Shown: positions 25,753-36,424 of the stretch, one piece after another
How the letters are laid out: every line of letters starts with the position of its first letter
Position numbering within the stretch: position 1 is the stretch's first letter
Assembly: GCF_003123685.1 (NCBI RefSeq)
Contig: NZ_QCYJ01000021.1
Coordinates: 248,001-312,000, forward strand
Origin: Nocardia aurea
Lineage (GTDB): Bacteria > Actinomycetota > Actinomycetes > Mycobacteriales > Mycobacteriaceae
Length of the DNA: 64,000 nt
Reading direction: 5' to 3'
Translations under genes and position numbers: made by a program
Notes under the pieces: model-generated
The model's database searches: none
Told to the model about the DNA's origin: nothing
The model's input: the letters and a program-made list of their open reading frames with translations, nothing else

Positions 25753-26691
25753 ATGAAGATTCGGCACCGCCGTCGGCGGCTCGCGGCCACCGGCCGTTTG
25801 CTCGCGGCGATCGCGTTCGGTTTGTCGGCGATAGGCGCGAGCGCGTGCGGCAGCGGCGCCGCCGACGGCGATCGGCCGGTGGTCCTGACCACGTTCACCG
25901 TGCTCGCCGATATCGCGAGCAATGTCGCGGGCCCGCACCTCGAGGTCGAGTCGATCACCAAGGCCGGGGCCGAGATCCACGGCTACGAGCCGACGCCGGG
26001 GGATATCAGGAAGGCCGCCCGCGCGGATCTCATCGTGGACAACGGGATGAACCTGGAAGCCTGGTTCGCGCGGTTCGTCTCGGAGGTGAAGGTGCCGCAC
26101 GTGGTGGTCAGCGAGGGCGTCGCGCCGATCGAGATCGGCGAGGACGCCTACCGGGGCAAGCCGAATCCGCACGCGTGGATGTCACCGTTGAACGTGCTCG
26201 TCTACGTCGACAACATGGTGCGCGCTTTCACCGATCTCGATCCGGGCCACGGCGCGGACTTCCGCGCCAACGGCGAACGCTACAAAGCCGAATTGCGCGG
26301 AGTCCACGAGGAATTGGTGAAGACGCTGAGTACGCTGCCCGTCGGACAGCGTGCCCTGGTGACCTGCGAGGGCGCGTTCTCCTACCTGGCCCGTGACGCC
26401 GGTCTGACCGAGAAGTACATCTGGCCGGTCAACGCCGAGCAGCAGGCGACACCGCAGCAGATCGCCTCGGTGATCGATATGGTGAAATCCGCCCGGGTGC
26501 CCGCGGTGTTCTGTGAATCCACGGTGTCCGACGCGCCGATGCGCCGGGTCGTCGAGGCCACGGGAAGTTCGTACGGCGGTGTGCTGTACGTCGATTCGCT
26601 GTCGGAGGCCGACGGTCCGGTACCGACCTACCTGGCGCTGATCCGCCACGCCGCGCAGACCATCGGCGCCGCGCTCACCGGGCGGCAGTGA
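25753..26691 (+). CDS. Metal ABC transporter substrate-binding lipoprotein (cluster A-I; Mn/Fe/Zn)
   Basis: A 312-residue lipoprotein; the lipobox is GASAC with Cys32. Cluster 9 (A-I) metal-binding ligands can be placed: His76 in EIHGYEP, His in KPNPHAWMSP, Glu in VTCEGAFSYLA and Asp in LYVDSLS. The His-His-Glu-Asp set favours Mn(II)/Fe(II)-type proteins (MntC/SitA/PsaA) over the His-rich-loop ZnuA type, and no His-rich loop is present. It captures the metal outside the membrane and delivers it to the permease. First gene of a three-gene operon. Confidence 0.93.
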   Translation: MKIRHRRRRLAATGRLLAAIAFGLSAIGASACGSGAADGDRPVVLTTFTVLADIASNVAGPHLEVESITKAGAEIHGYEPTPGDIRKAARADLIVDNGMNLEAWFARFVSEVKVPHVVVSEGVAPIEIGEDAYRGKPNPHAWMSPLNVLVYVDNMVRAFTDLDPGHGADFRANGERYKAELRGVHEELVKTLSTLPVGQRALVTCEGAFSYLARDAGLTEKYIWPVNAEQQATPQQIASVIDMVKSARVPAVFCESTVSDAPMRRVVEATGSSYGGVLYVDSLSEADGPVPTYLALIRHAAQTIGAALTGRQ

Positions 26692-26692
26692 C

Positions 26693-27505
26693 ATGGGAGA
26701 CGCGAACGGCACGCGGGAATCGAGTGACGCGGCGGAGCCGAGCGAGGTTCGGGAGGCGGGCGATACGCGGGAAGCGGTGAGCGCGATCGAGGTCGAGGGC
26801 GTCACCGTGCGCTACGGCGAAGTACTCGCCCTCGACGACGTCACCGTGCGACTCGAGCACGGGCGGGTCTGCGGCCTGGTGGGGATGAACGGTTCCGGGA
26901 AGTCGACGCTGTTCAAGACCATCATGGGGTCGATCGAACCCGATCACGGGACGGTGCTGGTCGACGGCGTCGCCCCGAAAGCCGCGCGGCGCGGCGGCGT
27001 ACTCGGCTACGTGCCGCAGAGCGAGGACGTCGACTGGAGCTTTCCGCTGTCGGTACGCGATGTGGTGATGACCGGGCGGTACGGCCGGATGGGGTTCACC
27101 CGCCGCCCCAGGCGCGCGGACCGGGAAGCGGTGGCGGAGGCGCTGGAGCGGGTCGAATTGACCGATCTCGGCGACCGGCAGATCGGGCGGTTGTCGGGCG
27201 GACAGAAGAAGCGGGCCTTCGTCGGTCGTGCTCTGGCCCAGGGCGCGACGGTGCTGTTGCTGGACGAGCCCTTCGCCGGTGTCGACAAGCGGTCCGAGGC
27301 GGCCATCACCGGATTGCTGCGCGAACTCGCCGCGGCGGGCGCCGCGATCCTGGTGTCCACCCATGACCTGCACGCGCTGCCCGGCCTCGCCGACGAGGCC
27401 GTGTTGCTGATGAGAACCGTTCTGGCGCAGGGTGATCCGGAGACGGTGCTGCGCCCGGAGAATCTGGCCGCGGCCTTCGGTCTCGATGTGCTCGATCGTG
27501 TGTGA
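26693..27505 (+). CDS. Metal ABC transporter ATP-binding protein
   Basis: A 270-residue ATPase. Walker A is GMNGSGKSTLF, signature LSGGQKKRAFVGRAL, Walker B TVLLLDEPFAGVD, and the switch His is in STHDLHALP. The segment GVLGYVPQSEDVDWSFPLSV is typical of the manganese/zinc (MntA/ZnuC-like) ATPases. It starts one base after the binding-protein stop. The first 30 residues are an acidic, Glu/Ala-rich extension not usual for the family. Confidence 0.93.
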   Translation: MGDANGTRESSDAAEPSEVREAGDTREAVSAIEVEGVTVRYGEVLALDDVTVRLEHGRVCGLVGMNGSGKSTLFKTIMGSIEPDHGTVLVDGVAPKAARRGGVLGYVPQSEDVDWSFPLSVRDVVMTGRYGRMGFTRRPRRADREAVAEALERVELTDLGDRQIGRLSGGQKKRAFVGRALAQGATVLLLDEPFAGVDKRSEAAITGLLRELAAAGAAILVSTHDLHALPGLADEAVLLMRTVLAQGDPETVLRPENLAAAFGLDVLDRV

Positions 27506-27520
27506 ACGGCCGAAGGTGGG

Positions 27521-28405
27521 ATGGACGCAATGAGTTTCGAGGAAATCTTCATCGACCCGCTGCGCTACGAATTCATGGTGCGGGCGCTGGCCACCACCGT
27601 GACGGCGGCGGTGGTCTGCGCGGTGCTCTCGTGCTGGCTGGTACTGATCGGCTGGTCACTGATGGGCGACGCGGTCTCCCACGCGGTACTGCCCGGGGTG
27701 GTGCTGGCCTATATCGTCGGCCTGCCCTTCGCGGTCGGCGCGATCGTCTTCGGATTCCTGGCGGTGGGACTGATCGGGGTGGTGCGGGCGACCAGCCGCA
27801 TCAAGGAGGACGCGGCGATCGGCATCGTGTTCACCACGCTGTTCGCGTTCGGGTTGGTACTGGTCTCGGTGACGCCGAGTCAGACCGATCTCAATCACAT
27901 CGTGTTCGGGAATCTGCTCGGGGTCAGCCGATCCGAACTCGTGCAGATCGTCGTTCTCGCGGCCCTGACGCTGACGGCGCTGGTGCTCAAACGGCGCGAT
28001 TTCACCCTGTACGCGTTCGACCCCGTGCACGCCCACGCGATCGGCTTGAACACCCGTTGGCTCGGTATCGCCCTGCTCGGGCTGCTCGCGCTGACCTCGG
28101 TGGTGGCGTTGCAGGCGGTGGGCGTGGTGCTCGTGGTCGCGATGCTCATCATTCCCGGCGCGACGGCGTACCTGCTCACCGACCGATTCCAGCGCATGCT
28201 CGTGATCGCCCCCGCGGTTTCGGTCACCGCGGCGGTGACGGGGTTGTACCTGAGCTATCACCTGGACACCGCCTCCGGGGCGATGGTCGTCGTCGTCCAA
28301 GGGCTGACCTTCACGGCGGTGTATCTGTTCGCACCGCGACAGGGTGTCATCGGTCGTCGGATCGCGGCCGTGCGTCGTCGTCGCGCCACCGCGAGCGCGG
28401 TGTGA
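27521..28405 (+). CDS. Metal ABC transporter permease
   Basis: A 294-residue permease of the ABC-3 (MntB/SitC/ZnuB) family with about eight spans. Diagnostic segments are SLMGDAVSHAVLPGVVLAY, IKEDAAIGIVFTTLFAFG and LVVAMLIIPGATAYLLTD. It starts 15 bases after the ATPase stop with AAGG four bases upstream of the ATG and completes the importer. A second in-frame ATG is at 27530. Transcription may end before the cobalamin riboswitch that begins about 65 bases later. Confidence 0.92.
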   Translation: MDAMSFEEIFIDPLRYEFMVRALATTVTAAVVCAVLSCWLVLIGWSLMGDAVSHAVLPGVVLAYIVGLPFAVGAIVFGFLAVGLIGVVRATSRIKEDAAIGIVFTTLFAFGLVLVSVTPSQTDLNHIVFGNLLGVSRSELVQIVVLAALTLTALVLKRRDFTLYAFDPVHAHAIGLNTRWLGIALLGLLALTSVVALQAVGVVLVVAMLIIPGATAYLLTDRFQRMLVIAPAVSVTAAVTGLYLSYHLDTASGAMVVVVQGLTFTAVYLFAPRQGVIGRRIAAVRRRRATASAV

Positions 28406-28469
28406 CCCGCCGGTGAGTCCCCGTGATTCGCCCGAGGTGGGTTCCTCGGCCGACGAGCGTGGATGTGTG

Positions 28470-28650
28470 CTCGGGGCCCGCGGCTTGTAACGTCTGATCC
28501 GGACGAAGGGAACACCGGTGCGAATCCGGGGCTGTCCCGCAACTGTCACCGAGGAGTAATCCGCCGATCTCGTTGCCACGACCTACCCGGGTTGGAAGGC
28601 AGGCGGTGCGCGTCGATCCGGGAGCCAGGACACCTGCGTCCACGGTAGAG
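28470..28650 (+). ncRNA. Cobalamin (AdoCbl) riboswitch
   Basis: The conserved core is easily read: GGGAACACCGGTGCGAATCC followed by GGGGCTGTCCCGCAACTGT (28508-28546), the hallmark of B12 riboswitches. The distal B12 box is GAGCCAGGACACCTGC (28622-28637), preceded by the GGAAGGCAGG helix strand at 28594-28603. The outer ends of the element are approximate. It ends about 20 bases before the binding-protein start, so cobalamin would be expected to mask the ribosome binding site or end transcription. Binding of B12 should switch the downstream importer off. Confidence 0.93.
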
Positions 28651-28672
28651 GGATCGCACCACGAGGATGGCC

Positions 28673-30262
28673 ATGGACAACTCCAGATCGACCGTGCCCG
28701 CATTGCGGCGCCGGACATTCCTGCTCGGCGCCGGAGCCGCGGCTCTGGCCGCGTCGGCGGGCGGATCGCTGATCGGCTGCGCCGCCGACGACGCGTCCCC
28801 CCGGGGACCGCAGGGGCCGCCGCGTCCCGGCGGGCGACTGCGGTCGGTGATCGCGGGCAGGTCCGCGAGCGTCGACGTACTCGATCCGTATCAGGCGGGC
28901 AGCTCGGCGGGCGGCGCGGTCTCCAAGAACGTCTGGGACAAACTCGTCGCCTACAACAACGATCTGACGCTGCGCTACCGGCTCGCGGAATCGCTGACGC
29001 CCGACGCGGACGGCAGTCAGTGGCGGATCGCGTTGCGTCCCGGCGTCGTCTTCAGCGACGGCACTCCGCTGACCTCCCGCGATGTCCTCTGGAGTTTCGA
29101 GCGGATGCTCGACCCGGCCAAACATTCCTCCGGTGACCTCTCGATGGTCGACATGTCGCGCACCAGGGCCGATGGTGAACTGGGCGTGATCGTGGGAATG
29201 AAATCCCCGCTCGCCGATTTCGGTTCGGTGCTCGCAGGCTGGTACTGCTACGTCATCAAGGACGGGACGACCACCTTCGACGCGCGGACGCTTCCGGTGG
29301 GCACCGGCCCCTTCGCACTGGCGAACTGGTCGCCCGGCGATCGAACACTGTTGCGCCGCAACGACCGGTACTGGGACGGGCAGGTGCTGCTCGACGAGGT
29401 CGAGATCATTCAGATCGCCGAGACCGAGGCCCGCGTGAACGCCTTCCTGTCCGGGGAAGCCGATATCGTGCACGAGATGTCCTATCTCCAGGCGCGCACG
29501 CTGGAGAACGATCCGGATATCACCGTCGTGCTGCATCCGTTCGGACTCATGGACTCCTTCCAGATGCGCGTCGATCTCCCGCCCTTCGACGACGTGCGGG
29601 TGCGCCAAGCCATGCGTCTCGCCGTCGATCGGCAGGCCATGGTCGATACCGTGTACTACGGCTATGCCGAGGTGGGCAACGACATCTACGGCAAGGGCGC
29701 GCCGTTCTACGATGATTCGCTGCCGCAGCGCGCCTACGATCCGGCGCGGGCGCGCGAACTGCTGCGCCAGGCGGGCAAGGAGAACCTCACGGTCACCTTG
29801 CAGACGGCCGACGGCATGCCGGGCATGATCGAGTCGGCGACCCTTTTCATCGAGCACGCCGAGGCGGCCGGAATCACCGTGGAACTCGAATCCGTGCCCG
29901 CCGACACCTATTTCACCCGGGTCGCGGGCAAACAGCCGCTGACCCACGTCGGTTGGTGGAACTACAGTCTCGACTACTTCTACGGACAGACCATGACCAC
30001 CGGTTCGCCGAGCAACGGCACCGGATGGCGGAACGCGGCATGGGACGCGAAATTCACCGAGGTCAGGGCGACACTCGACCAGGATCGCCGCCGGGTGCTG
30101 TATCACGAACTCCAGGAACAACTCTGGAACGAAGGCGGATACATCCTGCACAGTTTCGCCAAACGGCCCGACGCGGCGCGCAACAATGTCGGCGGTGTGC
30201 GGGCCGGAGTTCCCGGCACCGACGACTGGGCCAACTACACGACCACCTGGTTGGCGCGGTAG
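28673..30262 (+). CDS. Dpp/Nik-family (SBP_bac_5) ABC substrate-binding lipoprotein
   Basis: A 529-residue family 5 extracellular binding protein. The N-terminus has both a twin-arginine motif (LRRRTFLLGAGAAALAA) and a lipobox (SLIGC), implying Tat export and lipid anchoring. Family signatures follow: YRLAESLTPDADGSQWRIAL, RPGVVFSDGTPLTSRDVLWS and DVRVRQAMRLAVDRQAMVDT. Family members bind peptides, nickel complexes or other solutes. Control by the B12 riboswitch points to cobalt, a cobalamin precursor or a related compound, though no ligand residue proves this. ATG at 28673 is chosen (GAGG six bases upstream); ATG 28667 is too close. Confidence 0.9.
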   Translation: MDNSRSTVPALRRRTFLLGAGAAALAASAGGSLIGCAADDASPRGPQGPPRPGGRLRSVIAGRSASVDVLDPYQAGSSAGGAVSKNVWDKLVAYNNDLTLRYRLAESLTPDADGSQWRIALRPGVVFSDGTPLTSRDVLWSFERMLDPAKHSSGDLSMVDMSRTRADGELGVIVGMKSPLADFGSVLAGWYCYVIKDGTTTFDARTLPVGTGPFALANWSPGDRTLLRRNDRYWDGQVLLDEVEIIQIAETEARVNAFLSGEADIVHEMSYLQARTLENDPDITVVLHPFGLMDSFQMRVDLPPFDDVRVRQAMRLAVDRQAMVDTVYYGYAEVGNDIYGKGAPFYDDSLPQRAYDPARARELLRQAGKENLTVTLQTADGMPGMIESATLFIEHAEAAGITVELESVPADTYFTRVAGKQPLTHVGWWNYSLDYFYGQTMTTGSPSNGTGWRNAAWDAKFTEVRATLDQDRRRVLYHELQEQLWNEGGYILHSFAKRPDAARNNVGGVRAGVPGTDDWANYTTTWLAR

Positions 30263-30277
30263 CGAACGCCGACGGTC

Positions 30278-31248
30278 GTGATTCGCTACGTGATCGGGCG
30301 CGTCGGCGGTGGCATCGCGGTGCTGTCGCTGGTCGCGGTCGCGGTGTTCTGTCTGTTCGAGTCGCTGGATTCGGATGCGGCGACGGTGATCCTCTCGCGC
30401 GTCGGCGGGGCCGACCCCACCCCGGAGCAGGTGGCCGCGCTGCGCGCCGAACTGGGGCTGGACCGGCCCGCGCCGGTCCGGTTCGCCGAATGGGCGGAGG
30501 GATTCGCGCACGGCGATTTCGGTGATTCGCTGATCTCCGGCCGACCGGTCCGCGAGGTGTTGCTGAGCCGATCGGGCAACAGCGCGGTGCTCGCGGTGAT
30601 CACCGCCGCGCTGTTGATCCCGCTGGCACTCGGACTCGGGCTGATCGCCGGAGCGCGCGCGGGCTCGCGCGCCGACCGGGCGATCAGCGTGGGCGCGTTG
30701 ACCGCGGAGTCGGTGCCACCCTTCGTCTCCGGTGTGCTGCTGGTGGCGGTGCTGTCGTTGACGCTGCGTGTCCTCCCGGCTGTGTCACTGGTTCCGACGG
30801 GTACCGCGGTGACCGCCCGACCCGAGATCCTCGTCATGCCGGTGATCTGCCTGCTGACCGGGCTGGCTCCGCATCCGATCCGCATGGTGCGGGCGCAGAC
30901 GGCCGAGGTCATGGCCTCGCCCTACATCAGGACCGCGCGGGCCAACGGGATCGGACGGCGGCGGCTGATCCTGCGCCACGCCGCTCCTAACGCGGTATCC
31001 GCCTCGATCCACCCGCTCGCGGGTTCGGTGGTCGGTCTGCTCGGCGGAATCGCGGTGGTGGAAACGCTTTTCGTGTATCCGGGGCTCTCCCAGGAGGTCC
31101 TGGCGGCGATCTCGGCCCGCGACTTCCCGTTCGTGCAGTCCGCCGCCGTGCTGATGGCCGCGTTCGGGATCGGGATCTACCTGCTCGCGGATCTGCTCGC
31201 GTTGCTGGCCGGACCGCGCGCCGGACATCTGATCGTGGCGGGGCGGCG

Positions 31249-31252
<4 letters not shown>
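30278..31252 (+). CDS. DppB/NikB-type ABC permease
   Basis: A 324-residue permease with about six spans. It has the family N-terminus (IRYVIGRVGGGIAVLSLVAV), the PxRFxEW and HGDFGDSL segments typical of DppB/NikB, and a coupling-helix EAA-like motif in ASPYIRTARANGIGRRRLILRH. GTG start, 15 bases after the binding protein. Its stop overlaps the next gene start (GTGA, 31249-31252). Confidence 0.92.
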
Positions 31253-33489
<2,237 letters not shown>

Positions 33490-33547
33490 CCAGTGGGTAT
33501 CCCCACGTCGACAGGGGGAAACCCGTGTCGGTGCGTACAGTGCAGAT

Positions 33548-34126
33548 ATGCCCGAAACGCATCCCACACCCGTGGTGCGTGTCGAAGCGGCCGAAACCTC
33601 CGGCGGTGCTACCGCGATCGCGGGGGGAACCGACACCGACCTGCTCTCGCTCGCCGCCCAACTGTGCTTCGCCCTGTACTCGACCTCACGTGCCATGACC
33701 GCCGCCTACCGGCCCTTCCTCGACGCGATGGAGGTGACATATCCGCAGTACCTCGCCTTGTTGGCGCTCTGGGAACAACCGGGGATGACCATGAGGGAAC
33801 TCGGGGAACGACTACATCTGGACTACGGCACGGTCTCACCGCTGATCCAGCGGCTCCAGGCGCACGGTCTGGTGGAAAGTGTGCGCAGTCCGCATGATCG
33901 GCGCGCGGTGCAGTTGCGCGCCACCGATGCCGGTCGCGCACTACAGGATCGGGCGCGGCAGATGATCGAATCGGTACTCACCGAAGTGGCCTGGCCACTG
34001 GAGACCGTGATCGCGTTGCGCGATCAGGTGAACGGTCTCGGTGCGCGACTGGACGCCGTCGTCGGCGCGCGAAGCGCCGCGGAGACGGCGGACGTGGGAT
34101 CGAACACAGCCGTTGGTCCGAAATAG
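33548..34126 (+). CDS. MarR-family regulator, OhrR-like
   Basis: A 192-residue winged-helix regulator. The core starts LLSLAAQLCFALYSTSRAMT, where the single early Cys occupies the place of the peroxide-sensing cysteine of OhrR. The DNA-binding part is PGMTMRELGERLHLDYGTVSPLIQRL, with the wing RSPHDRRAVQLRAT. OhrR proteins repress an organic-hydroperoxide reductase gene (ohr); none lies nearby, so the target is unknown. ATG at 33548 begins the family-like length; the frame is open to 33458. Confidence 0.87.
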   Translation: MPETHPTPVVRVEAAETSGGATAIAGGTDTDLLSLAAQLCFALYSTSRAMTAAYRPFLDAMEVTYPQYLALLALWEQPGMTMRELGERLHLDYGTVSPLIQRLQAHGLVESVRSPHDRRAVQLRATDAGRALQDRARQMIESVLTEVAWPLETVIALRDQVNGLGARLDAVVGARSAAETADVGSNTAVGPK

Positions 34127-34199
34127 ATGCGTTAGCCCGTGTCCCCGGTGGTAACCCGGTGACAGACACCAGGCGCCGACGATGGGAGGGCTTTCGCTG

Positions 34200-34643
34200 A
34201 TGGGCGACAATCGCGGTGCGGTGCGCGAGGTGTTGCCGTCCAAGGATCAGCTGCTGGCGGCGCTGCGAGGACACTATCTGCTCGGACCGCTGTGCGCGCA
34301 GGCGTTCGGTCTCGCCGAATTGCACAGGCAGCGCCGCGGTCATCCGGAGCGGGCCGCCGAGATCGATTACTACCGCGGGGAACTCATCGACGAGATCGAC
34401 GAATGGGCGAGGCTGGCCCTGCCCGACCCACGTCCCGGTGTGCGCACCGTCGCCGAACCGCTCGGCGTGACGATCGACCGGATGGCCGCGGCCTCGGATC
34501 TCGCCTTCCACCTCCTGATGACGATCGACCCGGGCAGCGACGAGATGCACGCCGCCTGGACCCGCCTGGCGGAACTGGAGATCGCCTACGGCGAACTGTC
34601 CGCGGCGCTGTCGGCGGGGTACCGCGCCCTGCCGTGGAACTGA
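34200..34643 (+). CDS. DUF4254 domain protein
   Basis: A 147-residue helical protein matching the DUF4254 pattern frequent in Nocardia: LPSKDQLLAALRG at the start, a charged helix AAEIDYYRGELIDEIDEWA, then LGVTIDRMAAASDLAFH and RLAELEIAYGELSAAL. Function unknown. ATG at 34200 has GGAGG (34185-34189) ten bases upstream and gives the expected N-terminus; ATG at 34182 is an alternative. Confidence 0.7.
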   Translation: MGDNRGAVREVLPSKDQLLAALRGHYLLGPLCAQAFGLAELHRQRRGHPERAAEIDYYRGELIDEIDEWARLALPDPRPGVRTVAEPLGVTIDRMAAASDLAFHLLMTIDPGSDEMHAAWTRLAELEIAYGELSAALSAGYRALPWN

Positions 34644-34724
34644 CCCGGCGCCGGTCACGCGGCGACGGGCCGGGCGTTGCGACGGTACCGGCGCCGCCCG
34701 GTGGTGATCGCTAGTGTGGATTCG

Positions 34725-35312
34725 GTGCGCATCTTTCTGGCCGGGGCGACCGGCGTGATCGGAGTCCGTCTGGTGCCGCTGCTGATCGAGGCCGGACACG
34801 AGGTGGCGGGAATGACGAGGTCCGCGCGTAAGGCGGACGAGATATCCGCGGCCGGGGCCACGCCCGTGGTCTGCGATGTGTACGACCCGGCCGCGCTGTC
34901 CACGGCGGTCGTCGGGTTCCGACCCGATCTGGTCATGCACCAGCTCACCGATCTGCCCGACGATCTCGCGCGACTTCCGGAAAGCGGTGCGGCCAACAGC
35001 CGGATCCGCACCGAGGGCACCCGCAATCTGCTCGACGCCGCGGCGGCCGCGGACGCGAAACGGTTTCTGGCACAGAGCATCGCCTGGGAACCGCCCGCCG
35101 GTCGCGGCGCGGAGATCGCGACGCACGAGTCCGCGGTACTGGAGGCGGGTGGCGTCGTGCTGAAATACGGCCAGTTCTACGGTCCCGGAACGTATTACGA
35201 ATCCACTCCACCCTCGCCGCCCCGCGTGCACATCGATCACGCCGCCACGGCCACCGTCGCGCTGCTCGAGGCGCCGAGCGGAGTGGTCGTCGTGGTGGAC
35301 GAGCCCCGATAG
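34725..35312 (+). CDS. Short NAD(P)-binding epimerase-like protein
   Basis: A 195-residue Rossmann protein. The cofactor loop GATGVIGVRLVPLL is typical of extended SDR epimerases, followed by CDVYDPAALSTAVVGF and NSRIRTEGTRNLLDAAAAA. The normal YxxxK catalytic pair is not evident, and the protein is about 100 residues shorter than usual because the substrate-binding lobe is reduced. It may be a degenerate or specialised NAD(P)-sensing form. Start uncertain between GTG 34716 and GTG 34725; the next gene starts 17 bases after the stop. Confidence 0.7.
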   Translation: MRIFLAGATGVIGVRLVPLLIEAGHEVAGMTRSARKADEISAAGATPVVCDVYDPAALSTAVVGFRPDLVMHQLTDLPDDLARLPESGAANSRIRTEGTRNLLDAAAAADAKRFLAQSIAWEPPAGRGAEIATHESAVLEAGGVVLKYGQFYGPGTYYESTPPSPPRVHIDHAATATVALLEAPSGVVVVVDEPR

Positions 35313-35328
35313 CGCGACAGAGCATCCG

Positions 35329-36360
35329 GTGACCGATCCGCACCTACACAGGCGTTTCCCCGAACTCGCCGCCCACCTGCCCTATCTGAGTCTGGGGGAG
35401 GGGCCGACGCCGGTGCGGGAGTTGGCGCTGGACGCGGGCCTGCCCGTGTGGTGCAAGGACGAGAGCGGGTACGGGTCGGGCGGCTGGGGCGGGAACAAGA
35501 TCAGGAAATTGGAATGGCTGCTGCCCGAGGCGCTGCGGCGCGGTGCGCACACCATCCTGACGGTCGGCGGCACCGGGACCAACTGGGGTCTCGCGGTGGC
35601 GCGATACGGTCGCGAATACGGGATCGACACCGTCCTGGCGCTGGTGGATCAGCCGACCGACGACCATGTGCTGGCGCAGTTGGCCCGCCTGGAGAACTCC
35701 GGCGCCGTCCTGCGTTTCACGCGCACCAAGGCACGCACGATGTTGGCCGCGCCGTGGCTGATGCTGCGCCACGCGCGCGGCGCGAAACCGCCGTACTACC
35801 TGCCGGTCGGCGGCTCCTCGCCGATCGGCGCGCTCGGCTACGTGGAGGCGGCGTTCGAACTCGCCGATCAGGTCGCGGCGGGCGAGTTACCCGAGCCCGC
35901 CCACCTGGTGCTACCGGTGGGGTCGGGTGGAACCGCGGCCGGGCTCGCGCTCGGGCTGAAGTGGGCCGGTCTGCGCACCCGCGTGCTCGGCGTCGTGGTC
36001 AACGACAGTCTGCCGCTGGACGCGCGGCGGATCGCCGGGCTGGCCGAGCGGGCCGGGGCCGTGCTCGTCTCCCGTGGCCTGCGGGTCGCGCCCCCGGTCG
36101 TCGGGTCCGACGAGGTGACGATGCTGCGCGATTGGCTCGGTCCCGGCTACGGCCACCCGACACCGCAGGCGGTGCGCGCCGCCGAGCGCGCGGCCTCGGT
36201 CGGACTGCGGTTGGAAACGGTGTACACGGCGAAGGCCTTCGCCGCCGTGCCGGAGCTGATCGCGCGCGGTGCGCTCGGTGACGGCCCGGTGCTGTTCCTC
36301 AACACCTACGGCCCCCGTGCGGACCCGCCGGGCATCGATCCATTGGCGACACGAGGATAG
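35329..36360 (+). CDS. PLP-dependent ACC deaminase/D-cysteine desulfhydrase-like enzyme
   Basis: A 343-residue fold-type II PLP enzyme. The PLP lysine is in GGNKIRKLEWLLPEAL, the exact context of the ACC deaminase/D-cysteine desulfhydrase family. The phosphate-binding loop is VLPVGSGGTAAGLALGLK. Other blocks are GGTGTNWGLAVARYGREYG and YLPVGGSSPIGALGYVEA. The products could be 2-oxobutanoate plus ammonia, or pyruvate plus sulfide and ammonia from D-cysteine; the sequence does not settle which. GTG start following the epimerase-like gene by 16 bases. Confidence 0.87.
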   Translation: MTDPHLHRRFPELAAHLPYLSLGEGPTPVRELALDAGLPVWCKDESGYGSGGWGGNKIRKLEWLLPEALRRGAHTILTVGGTGTNWGLAVARYGREYGIDTVLALVDQPTDDHVLAQLARLENSGAVLRFTRTKARTMLAAPWLMLRHARGAKPPYYLPVGGSSPIGALGYVEAAFELADQVAAGELPEPAHLVLPVGSGGTAAGLALGLKWAGLRTRVLGVVVNDSLPLDARRIAGLAERAGAVLVSRGLRVAPPVVGSDEVTMLRDWLGPGYGHPTPQAVRAAERAASVGLRLETVYTAKAFAAVPELIARGALGDGPVLFLNTYGPRADPPGIDPLATRG

Positions 36361-36424
36361 TAACGTATCAAATAGTTCCCCGGGCTCTCGTCCGGAATCG
36401 GACTATCGCGAGAGGATGTACCCC

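Noticed and set aside
28583..30511. 642-codon frame antisense to the binding protein and riboswitch
   Set aside because: Covers a clear riboswitch and a family 5 binding protein. The translation has no domain features.
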